The notes below the pieces were generated by a model, which saw nothing but the letters and a program-made list of their open reading frames with translations, was not told the DNA's origin and searched no databases. Positions 53,258 through 64,000 of a stretch of 64,000 nucleotides of DNA are shown piece after piece. The number at the start of each line of letters is the position of its first letter. Within the stretch, counting starts at the first letter, position 1. Position numbers and translations under genes: made by a program. The DNA comes from Bubalus kerabau (taxonomy: Eukaryota; Chordata; Mammalia; Artiodactyla; Bovidae). Where the stretch lies: the NCBI RefSeq assembly GCF_029407905.1, contig NC_073642.1, positions 2,666,001 to 2,730,000 on the forward strand. The letters run 5' to 3'.

Positions 53258-54224
53258 CATTCAGTTCAGTCGCTCAGTCGGATCTGACTCTTTGCAACTC
53301 CATGAATCGCAGCATGCCGGGCTTCCCTGTCCATCACCAACTCCTGGAGTTCACTCAGACTCACGTCCATGGGGTCAGTGATGCCATCCAGCCATCTCAT
53401 CCTCTGTCGTCCCCTTCTCCTCCTGCCCCCAATCCCTCCCAGCATCAGAGTCTTTTCCAATGAGTCAGCTCTTTGCATGAGGTGGCCAAAGTATTGGAGT
53501 TTCAGCTTCAGCATCATTCCCTCCAAAGAAATCCCAGGGCTGATCTCCTTCAGAATGGACTGGTTGGATCTCCTTGCAGTTCAAGGGACTCGCAAGAGTC
53601 TTCTCCAACACCACAGTTCAAAAGCATCAATTCTTCGGTGCTCAGCCTTCTTCACAGTCCAACTCTCACATCCATACATAGCCTTGACTAGACGAACCTT
53701 TGTTGGCAAAGTAATGTCTCTGCTTTTGAATATGCTATCTGGGTTGGTCATAACTTTCCTTCCAAGGAGTAAGTGTCTTTTAATCTCATGGCTGCAGTCA
53801 CCATCTGCAGTGATTTTGGAGCCCCCAAAAATAAAGTCTGACACTGTTTCCACTGTTTCCCCATCTATTTCCCATGAAGTGATGGGACCGGATGCCATGA
53901 TTTTCGTTTTCTGAACGTTGAGCTTTAAGCCAACTTTCTCACTCTCCTCTTTCACTTTCACCAAGAGGCTTTTGAGTTCCCCTTCACTTTTTGCCATAAT
54001 GGTGGTGTCATCTGCATATCTGAGGTTGTTGATATTTCTCCTGGCAATCTTGATTCCAGCTTGTGTTTCTTCCAGTCCAGCATTTCTCATGATGTACTCT
54101 GCATATAAGTTAAATAAGCAGGGTGACAATATACAGCTTCCTGACCTGCATACAGATTTCTCAAGAGGCAGATCAGGTGGTCTGGTATTCCCATCTCTCT
54201 CAGAATTTTCCACAGTTTATTGTG
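53258..54224 (-). mobile_element. BovB LINE inserted in L1, 11-bp TSD
   Basis: Antisense BovB bounded by ATGTTTATTCT at 53247-53257 and 54225-54235, which is interrupted L1 sequence. Minus-strand 53581-54213 encodes CLFNLYAEYIMRNAGLEETQ and the intact YADD in NLRYADDTTIMAKS, then TSWEIDGETVETVSDFIFGG. An internal deletion at about 54136 joins the RT to sequence further 5'. Confidence 0.96.
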
Positions 54225-54293
54225 ATGTTTATTCTAGTACTGTTAAAAGGAATGTTCTATAAATATCTACTAAAGTTCATCTGATCTAATGTG

Positions 54294-55627
54294 TTGTTCA
54301 GTTTTTAACTCCTGTCTGACTCTTTGCGACCCAATGAACTGCAGCACGCCAGGGTTCCCTGTCCTTCACTATCCCAGAGTTTGCTCAAATTAATGTCCAT
54401 TGAGTCACTGATGTCATCCAGCCACCTCATCCTCTGTCACCCCCTTCTCCTCTTGCCTTCAGTCTTTCCCAGCATCAGGGTCTTTTCCGATGGTTGACTC
54501 TTCACATCAGGTGGCCAAAGTATTGGAGCTTCAGCATCAGTCCTTCCAAGGAATATTCAGGGTTGATTTTCCCTTAGAATTGACTGGTTTGATCTCCTTG
54601 CAGTCCAAGAGGCTCTTAAGAGTCATCTCCAGCACCATAATTCAGAGACATCAATTTCTCAGTGCTCAGCCTTCTTATCGTCCAACTCTCATATCCATAC
54701 ATGAATTCTGGAAAAACTATAGCTTTGACTATGCAAACCTTTGTCAGCAAAGAGATGTCTCTGCTTTTTAATATGCTGTCTTGGTTTGTCATATCTTTTT
54801 TTCTAAGGAGCAAGTGTCTTTTAATTTCATGGTTGCAGTCACCATCTGCAGTGACTTTGGAGCCCAAGAAAATAAGTCTGTCACTGTTTCCACTTTTTCC
54901 CCCATCTATTTGGCATGAAGTGATGGGACCAGATGCCATTAATCTTAGCATTTTGAATGTTGAATTTTAAGCCAACTTTTTCACTCTCCTCTTTCAACTT
55001 CATTAAGAGGCTCTTTAGTTCCTCTTCACTTTCTACCATTAGAGTGGTATCATCTGCCCATCTGAGGTTGTTGATACTGCTCCCCATCATCTTGATTCCA
55101 GCTTGTGGTTCATCCAGCCTGGTATTTTGCATGAAATTCTCTACATATAAGTTAAATAAGCAGGATGACAATGTACAGCCTTGACATACTCCTTTTCCCA
55201 ATTTTGAACCAGTCTCATTGTTCCATATTTGATTCTAAGTGTTGCTTCTTGACCTGCATATAGGTAAGACGATCTGGTATTCCTGTTTGTTGTGATGCAG
55301 GTAGTCAAAGGTTTCAGCATAGTTAATGAAGCATAAGTAGATATGTTTTTAGAATCCGCTTGCTTTGTCTATTATCCAGTGGATGTTAGCAATTGGATCT
55401 CTGGTTCCTCTGCCTTTTCTAAATTCAGCATGTACACCTGGAGTTTCTTGGTTCACATAGTGTTGAAACCTAGCTTGAAGGATTTTTGAGCATGACCTTG
55501 CTAGCATGTAAATGAGCACAATTGTGCAGTAGTTTAAACATTCTTTGGTATTACCTTTCTTTGAAATTGGAATGAAACTTGCTTTTCCAATCTTGTGTAA
55601 GGCCTAATATGTAAGGTCTAGTATAAG
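54294..55627 (-). mobile_element. Second, older BovB LINE inserted in the same L1
   Basis: More diverged antisense BovB. Minus-strand 54881-55201 reads GVCQGCTLSSCLFNLYVENF and NLRWADDTTLMVES, where WADD replaces the usual YADD. It is bounded by TCTAATGT at 54286-54293 and 55628-55635. Its divergence, compared with the neighbour 60 bp away, implies two separate insertions. Confidence 0.88.
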
Positions 55628-55769
55628 TCTAATGTTCTTTTTTAGTGATTATTTCCATCTGGATGATCTATCCATTGTTGAGAGTGGGATATTGAAGTTC
55701 ATTGATATTATTGCATTGCTGTGTAATTTTCCCTTCAGATTTGTTAGTATTAGCTTTATGTATTTACAT

Positions 55770-55982
55770 GCTTTCCAGGTGGTGCTAGTGGTAAAAAAAA
55801 AAAACAAAAAAACCCACCTGTAGTGCAAGAGACACTGGAGATGCGAGCTCCATCCCCTTGAGGAGGAAAAGGCAACCCACTCCAGTATTTTTGCCTGGAA
55901 AATCCATGGACAGAGGAGTCTGATGGGTATAGTTCGTGGGTTCGCAAAGAGTTGGACATAACTGAGTGACTGAGCATGTACT
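55770..55982 (+). mobile_element. Bov-tA SINE with expanded A-run
   Basis: Sense copy with CTTTCCAGGTGGTGCTAGTG head, followed by an A-rich expansion (GTAAAAAAAAAAAACAAAAA) inside the tRNA-derived part, then the normal body to GTTGGACATAACTGAGTGAC. Confidence 0.88.
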
Positions 55983-56312
55983 CATACATTTAGGTGTTCC
56001 TGTGTTGGGGTTGAAATATTTGCAATTGTTATATCCTCTTGATGCATTGACCTTGTATGTAGTGACCTTATTTTTCTCTTCTTACAGCTTTTGGCTTAAA
56101 GTCTGTTTTGTATGATATGAGTACAGCTATTCTTTGTTATTTTTTTTTTGCATAAAATATATTTTTCTATCCCTTTGTTTTCATTCTATGAAAGTTCTTT
56201 AAAGCTTAGGTGAGTCTCCTGTAGTCAGTATGTAGTTGGGTATTTTTTTAAATCCATCTAGCCAGTTTTTCATGGCAGACACTTGAGGAACAGACCCCAA
56301 TAACACCTAGGT

Positions 56313-56433
56313 CTTTTTTTTTTTGGCCACGCCTCAAGGCATGTGGGATCTTAGTTCCCCAACCAGGGATTGAGCCTGTGTCCCATACATTGGAAGCATA
56401 GAGTCTTAACCATGGACTGCCAGGAATGTCCCC
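56313..56433 (-). mobile_element. CHR-type SINE
   Basis: Poly-T, TTGGCCACGCCTCAAGGCAT, GTGGGATCTTAGTTCCCCAA, CAGGGATTGAGCCTGTGTCC and CATGGACTGCCAGGAATGTC. It is the most complete CHR copy in the window. Confidence 0.93.
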
Positions 56434-57473
56434 TCCCCTAGCTTTTGATTGGAAAAATTAGTCTATTTACATTGAAAATAATTGTTCATAAGTTTGGACT
56501 TATTATTGCCATTTTGTTAATTGTTTTCTGGCTGTTTTGTAGTTCCTTTGTTCCTTTCCCCCTGTCTTGGTCTGTTTCTTTGTGATTTGATAAATTTTTG
56601 TAGTATAGTATTCTTTGATTCCTTTCTCTTTATCTTTTGTGTATTTAGTATAGTCTTTAGTTTTGTGGTAACCATGAAGTTTATATAAAATATCTTTTAT
56701 GTACAACAGTGTAAGTTGATAATATCTTCACATGCCTACCCCTTCATGTTATGGTTTTGATGTCACAGTTTGCATCTTTTTACATTGTGAATCCAATAAC
56801 AAATTATTTTATTATAGTTACTTTAATGTTGTGTTCTTTAACCTTTATTCTAAAGTTAAAAATGATTTACCCATTACCATTGCAACAAAAGAGTAATCTG
56901 ATTTTAACTGAATGTTTATCTTTACTGGTGAGCTTTGTACTTTCATATGTCTTCCTTCTAATTAACATTCTTTCATTACAGCTTGAAGAACACCCATTAA
57001 CATTTCTTATAAGATTGATTTAGTAGTGATGAACTCATTTAGCTTTTGTTTGCCTGGAAAACTCCTTATTTCCCATTTAATTCTGAAGGAGTAATTTGCT
57101 GAATAGAGTATTCTTGGTGGTTTTTTTCCTTTCCTCAATTGGAATGTATCACCCCATACCCTTCTGCCTTTCAAGTTTTTTGCAGAAATATTTCTTGATA
57201 GTGATATGGGGTTTCTCTTGTACATAACTTATTTTCTCATGCAGCTTTTGAGATTCTTACATAATCTTTAGCATTTGACAATTTCATTATGTGTCTTGGT
57301 GTGATCTCTTTGAATTCTCATTTTTTCTTCCTTTTTGGGGGTGGAAGTTATTTTCTGGGATTCCTGAATCTGGATATGTCTTTTTTCCCTAGATTAGGAA
57401 AGTTTTCAGCCATTATGTCTTTGAATAGCACTTGTTCTCCTTTCTCTCGATATTCTTCTGGGACCTCTGTGCA

Positions 57474-57662
57474 TGCCAAGTCGCTTCAGTCATGTCTGAC
57501 TCTTTGTGATCCTGTGAACCATAGACCCTCAGGTTCCTTTTTCCATGGGATTCTCCAGGCAAGAATACTGGAGTAGGTTGCCGTTTCCTTCTCCAGGGGA
57601 TCTTCCTGACCCAAGGATTGAGCCTGCAGTGGGCAGGTTCTTTACCACTAGTGTCACCTGAG
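57474..57662 (-). mobile_element. Bov-tA SINE, antisense
   Basis: ATGCCAAGTCGCTTCAGTCA, GGATTCTCCAGGCAAGAATA, CTTCTCCAGGGGATCTTCCT and TTTACCACTAGTGTCACCTG. Nested in the old L1. Confidence 0.93.
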
Positions 57663-58102
57663 ACATCTGTAACGCATATAGTTTGCTAGTATCCCGTAAG
57701 TCCTTAATGCTATTTTCACTTTTTAATTCTTTCTTTTGACTTATCTGAGTGGATGAATTCCACTTCACTGTCTTTTAAGTTTTCCTGATTCTTCCTTTCA
57801 CTTGATCCAGTCTGCTGTTGAACTCTCCTATTGCATTTTTTAGTTTGGTTGTATTCTTTGGCTCTGTGATTTCTGTGTGGTACTTGTAAAAATTTTCCTG
57901 TGTGTTAGTTAAAATTCTTATTTTGTTCATACATTTCTCTCTTGTTTTTGGTAAACATCTTTATGATCATTATTTTGCACTCTCTCTCAGGAAAATCACT
58001 TACCTTCATTGTTAGTAAGATCTCTTTCTAGTTTCTGTTGTTCTTTTATTTCAGATGTTTTCCTGTATCTCCTCATTTTTCTTGGCTCTCTATGTTGTTT
58101 CT

Positions 58103-58206
58103 GTGCCCCACTCCAGTATTCTTGCCTGGAGAACCTCATGGGCAGAGGAGCCTGAAGGGCTGCAGTCCATGGGGTCACAAAGAGTCAGACACAACTGAGC
58201 AACTAC
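58103..58206 (+). mobile_element. Bov-tA SINE, sense, 5'-truncated
   Basis: CCACTCCAGTATTCTTGCCT, GCAGTCCATGGGGTCACAAA and GTCAGACACAACTGAGCAAC. Nested in the old L1; no head. Confidence 0.92.
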
Positions 58207-58259
58207 ACCAACCACCACCATGTTGTTTTGACTATTTGGGTTTGTTTGTTGTTTTTTTT

Positions 58260-58430
58260 TTATATATATAAACTTTAAAATTATTTGTTGTAGTTCTACC
58301 AAAAAAATCCCATTGATATTTAGATAGGAATTGCATTATATCTGCAGATTGCCTTGAGTACTGGTCATTTTAATGACATTAATTCTTCTAATCCAAGAAT
58401 GCAGTGTATCTTTCTATCTTTAACAGTGTG
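58260..58430 (-). mobile_element. Old L1 ORF2 fragment, antisense
   Basis: ATTGCATTATATCTGCAGAT, TTAATTCTTCTAATCCAAGA and TGCAGTGTATCTTTCTATCT are an antisense L1 ORF2 segment, diverged. 58431-58797 beyond it shows nothing I recognise. Confidence 0.65.
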
Positions 58431-58797
58431 CAGATAAAACCCTTTCAGGGAAAGGTTGGGAGATGAGTGACTTTGCTTACTGCTTTTGCACTGAGCCTAA
58501 GGGAAAGCCAGCTAAGAATTGCCCCTTTGTTTTCTACAGTCTGTGGAATTTGTGAATGGAACCCCCTTTAGCTATATGACTGATTGTCTTGAGACCTATT
58601 TCTTGAGTAGAACCTATAAAATCTTGGGTATAGACATGGGTACAAGGTCCTTCCAGGGAGATACTAGGAACTTAGAGCCCTGTGGAGTGGGGAGGAGTGG
58701 TGTCCACTTCCACATTCTCTGAGAGGATCACAGCCAGCCCCTAGAACCTGCTAAGTTAGAAGACTAACCTTCAGGCAGCAGCTTTTAAAGTAAATGT

Positions 58798-58918
58798 TAG
58801 TGTTAGTCACTCAGTCATGCCTGACTCTTTGTGACCCCATGTACTGCAGCCTACCAGGCTCTTTTGTCCATGGGATTTTCCAGGCAAGATCCCCTGGAGA
58901 AGGAGATGGCAGCACACT
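58798..58918 (-). mobile_element. Bov-tA SINE, antisense, truncated
   Basis: TTAGTGTTAGTCACTCAGTC, CTTTGTGACCCCATGTACTG and GGATTTTCCAGGCAAGATCC. The tRNA-derived head half is missing. Confidence 0.9.
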
Positions 58919-59142
58919 CTTTAGCAAGCAGATACTCTTTCAGGGGAAAACTGAAATGTGCAATTTTGTTTGTTCCCTCTGTGCTGATAGCTGGGATGAT
59001 AGCCTTGGTGAGTGCTTGCATGCTTGTTAAGCACTGTTTATTTGTTTGCTATACTGTTTTGTCTCATTTACACAAGCTCCATTGGTTTTTAGAGCAAGGG
59101 ATTTTGTGAATCTGTCCCTCCTGTGAGTCTTAACTCACAAGA

Positions 59143-59221
59143 TTAATTTCCTTTTGGATGGACTGGTTGGATCTCCTTGCAGTCCAAGGGACTCTCAATA
59201 GCCTTCTCCAACACCACTGTT
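59143..59221 (-). mobile_element. Short BovB fragment
   Basis: TTTTGGATGGACTGGTTGGA and TCTCCTTGCAGTCCAAGGGA, antisense BovB 3'-region block. It is only 79 bp. Confidence 0.85.
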
Positions 59222-59605
59222 GATAGATCAGCCCTTTGGTTTTCAGGGAGAAGCTAGAAGTTGGGACATCTTTCCTAATGGTAAGGCACTATGCTAAGGG
59301 TGGGGTTGATGCCAAGAATGTGGAAAGAAACAGACTTTCCTACCTGTTTTGATGTATTTTCTCATTTGTCCTACTTTATGAAAGTTTTTGAGTCTCTTTC
59401 AGAATAAATTGTTCTGTGTGTAGCTGTACATTTTGTGTGTCTGTATGAGGAGGGGAGCTCTGGCACCTCCTTTGTCACCATCTTGTTATTTCTGAATTTC
59501 TAAAGTTTTGGATCTTTTCAGTCAAAATTTTTACCTTTGCTTTAATATTGTTTTTGAAATGTGAAATACTTAATAATTTAATCTTAATAATTTCACCTTG
59601 GATAA

Positions 59606-60171
59606 GCAGTTTAGTCACTCAGTCATGTTCGACTCTTTGCAACCCCATGGACTGCAGCACACCAGTCTTCCCTGCCCATCACCAATTCCCAGAGCTTGCT
59701 CAAACTCATGTCCACTGAGTCAGTGATGTCATCCAACCATCTCATCCTCGTCATCCCCTTCTCCTGCCTTCAATCTTTCCTGTATCAGGGTCTTTTCCAA
59801 TGAATCAGTCCTTTGCATCAAGTGGCCAAAGTATAGGAGTTTCAGCTTCAGCATCAGTCCTTCCAATGAACATTCAGGACTGATTTCCTTTAGGATGGAC
59901 TGGTTTGATCTCCTTGCAGTCCAAGGGATTCTCAAGAGTCTTCTCCAACACCGCAGTTGAAAAGCATCAGTTCTTTGGTTCTCAGCTTTCATTATAGTCC
60001 ACTTCTCACATGTATACATGACTACTGGAAAAACCATAGCTCTGACTAGACAGACCTTTGTTGGCAAAGTAATATCTCTGCTTTTTAATATGCTGTCTAG
60101 GTTGGTCATAGCTTTTCTTCCAAGGAGCAGGCATCTTTTAATTTCATGGCTGCAGTCACCATCTGCAGTGA
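59606..60171 (-). mobile_element. BovB LINE 3' end, antisense
   Basis: From the GACTCTTTGCAACCCCATGG end to CATCTGCAGTGATGA. Minus-strand 59729-60109 encodes MTNLDSILKSRDITLPTKV and a CRRLLRIPWTARRSNQSILK-like tail with frame breaks. 5'-truncated. Confidence 0.93.
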
Positions 60172-60239
60172 TGACTCCTTTTATTCTTCAAAGATATTTT
60201 ATTGTATGGATTTCTAACTTTTATTATGATCAATGAATA

Positions 60240-61480
60240 TATTCTATATCAGTTGAGTTATTTTAAATATCTTTGGCCTGATAGATGGTTTATCTTGGTG
60301 AATATGCCACAGACACTTAAAAAGTGCATTTATTCAGAAGTTGTTGACTGTAGTGTTTTATAAATATCCATTGGGTTTAAGTGGTTGATAGTATTGTTCA
60401 TATCTATGATTGATATTGTTCTTTATTCTGTAAATTATGGAAAAGATAGAGTTTAAAGTCATCAATTGTGATTGGATTTGTCTGTTACTCCCCTTTATTT
60501 CTGTCAGTTTCATTTCAGGTAAATTATAACTTTATTAGTCATACAAACTTCTGTGATTATTATGTCTTCTTTATAAATTGACCCTCTTATATTTTGAAAT
60601 GTCTCTATCTTTGGTAATAAACAGACATGATGTTTACATTATTGAAAATTAATATAACTGCTCTAGCTGTCTTTTGCTTTCTGTTAGGATGGTGTTATCT
60701 TTTTATCTTTCAACCTGTAACTTTATAAAATATTGTCATTAGATGGTGTATAGTTGTTTAGTATGTTTTAACCATTAATGGAGTGTTTATTCAATGTTCA
60801 TTTAATATAATTATTGAAAAAGTGGATTTAAGTCCACCTCTTTTATTGTTTCTTTGTTAAGTGTGTACTCCCTATCAGTGTCTATCTTCTGCTTTCTATT
60901 CTTCTTTCTCTTCTCTGCCTTCCTTTTAATTTTTTTTCAGAATTCCTTTTTCCCTTACCTTTTTAGCTATACTTTTTTTTTTAGTGGTTTTCTAGGGAAT
61001 ACTATATATATTTGTTTTAACCTTTTAAGACTATTAAATCATTTCCCATAAAAAGAAGAATCTTGGAAATATACATATCTATTTACCTAGTCTTTACCCC
61101 TTGTATGCTAGAGTTGCCATATATATTTCAAGTGATATAGACAATGGAATAATTGTTTTAAATAGATATATTTATTTTTAAGAATTTAAAAGGGAAAATA
61201 TTTCATAATTACCTATATATTAACCAGTGTTAATCCTTTTCATTCTGTTCTGAAGATCCATGTCTACTTCAGTTATCATTATTTATCTTCCCAAGAACTT
61301 TCTTTAGCACCAGTACTAGTGATAATTTTTCTTAGTTTTATTTTATCTGACACTGTCTCCTTTTTAGCCCTTTTTATTGAGGAATATAGTTACTTAATAT
61401 AGAATTATGATTTTACTTCCCACCCCCAGTATGTTAAAGATAATATTCCATAGTTTTCTGGGCTTCATTGAAATAAAAAA
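60240..61480 (-). mobile_element. Old L1 (L1M/HAL1-like), antisense
   Basis: ATTGACCCTCTTATATTTTG, TCTTTCAACCTGTAACTTTA, ATGGAGTGTTTATTCAATGT and CATTTAATATAATTATTGAA follow the antisense order of an old L1 internal region. Very diverged, with gaps. Confidence 0.65.
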
Positions 61481-62847
61481 CATTTGGGAGTAGTTAGTAT
61501 AGAAAGTAGTTGAAGCAAAAGTTTAGGCTAGCAAAGCAGGATGTGATTGTTACTTTTCAAAGGATGCTTATGAAGAGTTCTTAACCAAACAGTTTGTTTT
61601 ATGTGTTTTTCTCTGTGTCCTTTTACAATTTTGAATAAATGAGCTTCTTTTGACAGGGGTTGGTTTTATTTATATTGTTTTCTTACCCAGAAAGTCATAC
61701 AGAAAATAATTATTCTATATTTTTAATGGCTAAGTTTGCTTTCATGATATTTGCAATAAATTAAGTTAGAGAGTAAATGAATGACTTTATTAGAGAGAAA
61801 AGCAGAAGTAAAAAGATTGGAATATGTTGATGTTAGAAATATTTCATTTAATTAATTCATAATATTACCACTGGTCAAGACATAGAAGTATGGAATATTT
61901 CATGAATTTTGTTGCATTATAAATATTTGATATGAGTTCTCTTAACACAGAATTGAATCGTCTCTTGAAATAACATTTCTTTATTGAAGATAAGTGGGAA
62001 ATACACCTTACAACCTCTGAATTTAGGGAATATGAAATTAACCTTCCAAATATATGTGTTTGATTTGAATGGCGTATTTTTTCACTTTTACATAATTGTC
62101 TCATGTCAACTCCTATGATAAACATAGAGGAGAGAGGAAACTGTTGTAGTTTTTGCATTGTTTCTAAAACACTACCATCCTTGATCTTATGAGAAATTTA
62201 GAAATAATATTCCATGGACATGGAATATAAATAAATTTCTCTTGAAACAGAAATGCTCAGTTTTGAGAAACACTTTAGTGTTGTAATGTCTTTTATTGGT
62301 GATTCTCAAGTTCTACTGCATTTTACTCTATCATAAATCTCTCATCTATCCGTAGATCTATCATCTATCACTTTATCTTCCATAATTTATATGTGTGTCT
62401 CTATCATCTGTCTAGCTTATTAATACATAAGTTACCATTCAAATTCCATTACTGATCATCTTTCTTTTGTGTGTCATCTATCCATCCATCCTGCTATTAA
62501 ATATAATAGGAAGAAGAGCATGGCAATGGAAAAACAAGGGCTTTACCTTGCATGTGAAAGGACAGTGATGACAGTGGTCTCTGAGGTGATGATGTATAAG
62601 GAGAAAACAACAGAGTATGAGGACGAAGGGCCATTAAATTCAGGGACTCATCTAGCAGGAACTCTTGACTTATTACTACATTCAAATTTGGAAAATCAGA
62701 GTAGAGCTGCCTCCATTCTGTGCCAGCTTTCATGAGAAAATTTAATCTAAATATGGTAACTGTCTTCTCAGTCCACTTATGCTCCAGTGTCTTAAAACTA
62801 AGTTTTAATTATATGAAGTTACTATCTCAATCTACATTAAAGTAGAC
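61481..62847 (+). other. Single-copy stretch, no gene found
   Basis: Includes the third AATGAGCT-CTTTTGACAGGG copy (61635-61659), a (TCTA)-like degenerate simple repeat (62335-62375) and a region at 62560-62740 with C/D-like strings but no D box. Confidence 0.5.
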
Positions 62848-63030
62848 CATGGATTGGTAAGCCTTTTCTGTAAAGGGTGAAATAACAAGCAATTTCAGTT
62901 TTGTAGGATGTGTGATCTCTGTTGCAGCTGATCTGCTCTGCTCTTGCAGTGTAAAAGCAGCCAAACACAGTATGTAGTTGAATGAGTGTGGCTGTGTTTG
63001 GGTAAAACCTTGTTTACAACAGCAGGCTTT
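62848..63030. mobile_element. hAT-like DNA transposon fragment, family uncertain
   Basis: GTAAGCCTTTTCTGTAAAGG, TGATCTCTGTTGCAGCTGAT, AGCAGCCAAACACAGTATGT, AGTGTGGCTGTGTTTGGGTA and CCTTGTTTACAACAGCAGGC follow a common mammalian repeat with the motif TTTCTGTAAAGGGCCAGAT. I recognise the family by eye but am not certain of its name. The ends are lost. Confidence 0.65.
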
Positions 63031-64000
63031 GTGCTTCAGTACCACATCCTGAACTAGAGCATTGGCTAAACCAGAACCTGGAAAATAATCAGATTAACCC
63101 CAGTACATGGTAAATGTATCTGAAAATTATTTTTCCATTTTACTTTCATGAAAATTATTATTAATAATTCTGCTAAATCTCATTCACTAGAGAGTGCTCT
63201 AAGTGAATACCATATGTCATCATAACCTAAGCAATGTAAAACCAATGTAAATTACTGGAGTGATATGAACCCCTTTCCAGTTACAACCAATAAATTATAT
63301 TTTAAATTGAGCATATTTTTCCCACAAGTTCCCAAGGATTGTGACCAAAATCGTACCTGCCTTCTTTTCCTCTTGAGTACAATTCAGGTCAAAATATTGT
63401 CTCTCAATTCCTTGGTGGTTTCCGGTCTCCTTAGGCTTTGACTTCAGTCTATTTTGATTTCACCTGAGCAGTTTTTGAATTGTTTCAACATCTCATAATA
63501 GGATTTGTATGTTCCAAAGCTATCAAGTAATCTAGTTTATAAAAATGTGAAAGAATCAACAGTATAAATAACTAATGAACACAATCTTTAATCCAATTAA
63601 ACTGTTTTCCATATTTTCTCCATGTTGTCTACATTGGAGGGTTTACAGGAAAGAAGGAATATCTAAAACCTGCTAGTTTAAATTTGGGTTATTACTTTTT
63701 CTGCAGTCATTTGAAAATGTACCTTTATGTTTAGTTGAAACTTATATTACCAGGTTAGTTTTAATATTCTATTAAAGGCTCACCCAAATCAATTAGAAAA
63801 AGACAAGTATTCCAGTACAAAAATAGGAATACATATAAATGAACAAATCAGAGAAGGAAAGTACCGTGAATGGCCAAGAACACATAAAAACATACTCAAC
63901 CAGGCTGCCGCACAAGCCCTCTGCAATGGCCCACACTCTGTGGAGTGTGTTTGTTTCTGGATAAATCTACTTCTTACCTAAAAAAAAAAAAATAACCATA
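63031..64000 (+). other. Single-copy end of window, no gene found
   Basis: AT-rich with no recognised element. The window ends in an A-rich tract (63981-63991) of unknown origin. Confidence 0.5.

Larger units (their letters stand above)
55636..58255 (-). mobile_element. Old L1, antisense, 5' part with nested SINEs
   Basis: Continuation of the L1 interrupted by BovB: GGTGAGCTTTGTACTTTCAT, TTCTTATAAGATTGATTTAG, GAAGGAGTAATTTGCTGAAT, GTGTCTTGGTGTGATCTCTT and CAGTCTGCTGTTGAACTCTC, in the order of an old L1 (or related HAL1) antisense 5' part. Interrupted by SINEs at 55770, 56313, 57474 and 58103. Confidence 0.7.

Noticed and set aside
53369..53914. 181-codon plus-strand frame
   Set aside because: Antisense shadow of BovB; the RT reading is on the minus strand.
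62560..62640. GTGATGA, CTGA and GTGATGATG in a row
   Set aside because: No second CTGA within range, so no complete C/D unit.

Overview
This is ruminant nuclear DNA, almost certainly from a bovid. It is packed with BovB (RTE-type) LINEs, Bov-tA and BOVA2 tRNA-derived SINEs, an L1_BT-type 3' end and cetartiodactyl CHR-type SINEs. Genes have short exons with GT/AG introns. The only protein-coding locus I recognise is SNURF-SNRPN, the imprinted Prader-Willi/Angelman-region locus, on the + strand. Species cannot be settled from the sequence alone.

Layout. 1-3027: SNURF intron with old LINE and Tigger2-like debris. 3028-3153: last SNURF coding exon (C-terminal 34 residues and stop). 3154-10921: large intron with BovB, Bov-tA and a twin-primed (inverted) L1. 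10922-16980: SNRPN exon 4, ending exactly on the SmN start codon, and six further coding exons that splice in frame to a 240-residue SmN protein. 17085-17090: AATAAA signal. Past it, about 3.35 kb from the SNRPN 3' end, lies a C/D-box snoRNA with a 7-bp terminal stem that I read as SNORD107 (20463-20542). About 370 bp before it is a 320-bp near-perfect palindrome (19771-20090).

22.9-64 kb: no protein-coding gene found. This is where other mammals carry the snoRNA host transcript (SNHG14) downstream of SNRPN. It contains AT-rich single-copy DNA with diverged local duplications (27.4-28.9 kb; a pair at 24.7 and 32.05 kb; a shared motif at 48.7, 50.4 and 61.6 kb), interrupted by BovB, L1, SINE and hAT insertions, many with target-site duplications. 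51.3-58.2 kb is an old antisense L1 carrying nested BovB and SINE insertions.

How it works together (established for this locus in human and mouse, inferred here): one paternal-allele transcript encodes SNURF and SmN. Read-through past the SNRPN polyadenylation site makes a long non-coding RNA whose introns release C/D snoRNAs. The window holds the coding end of that unit and its first snoRNA. I did not find SNORD64, SNORD108 or SNORD116 copies. Most open reading frames elsewhere are remnants of LINEs and SINEs or chance frames.
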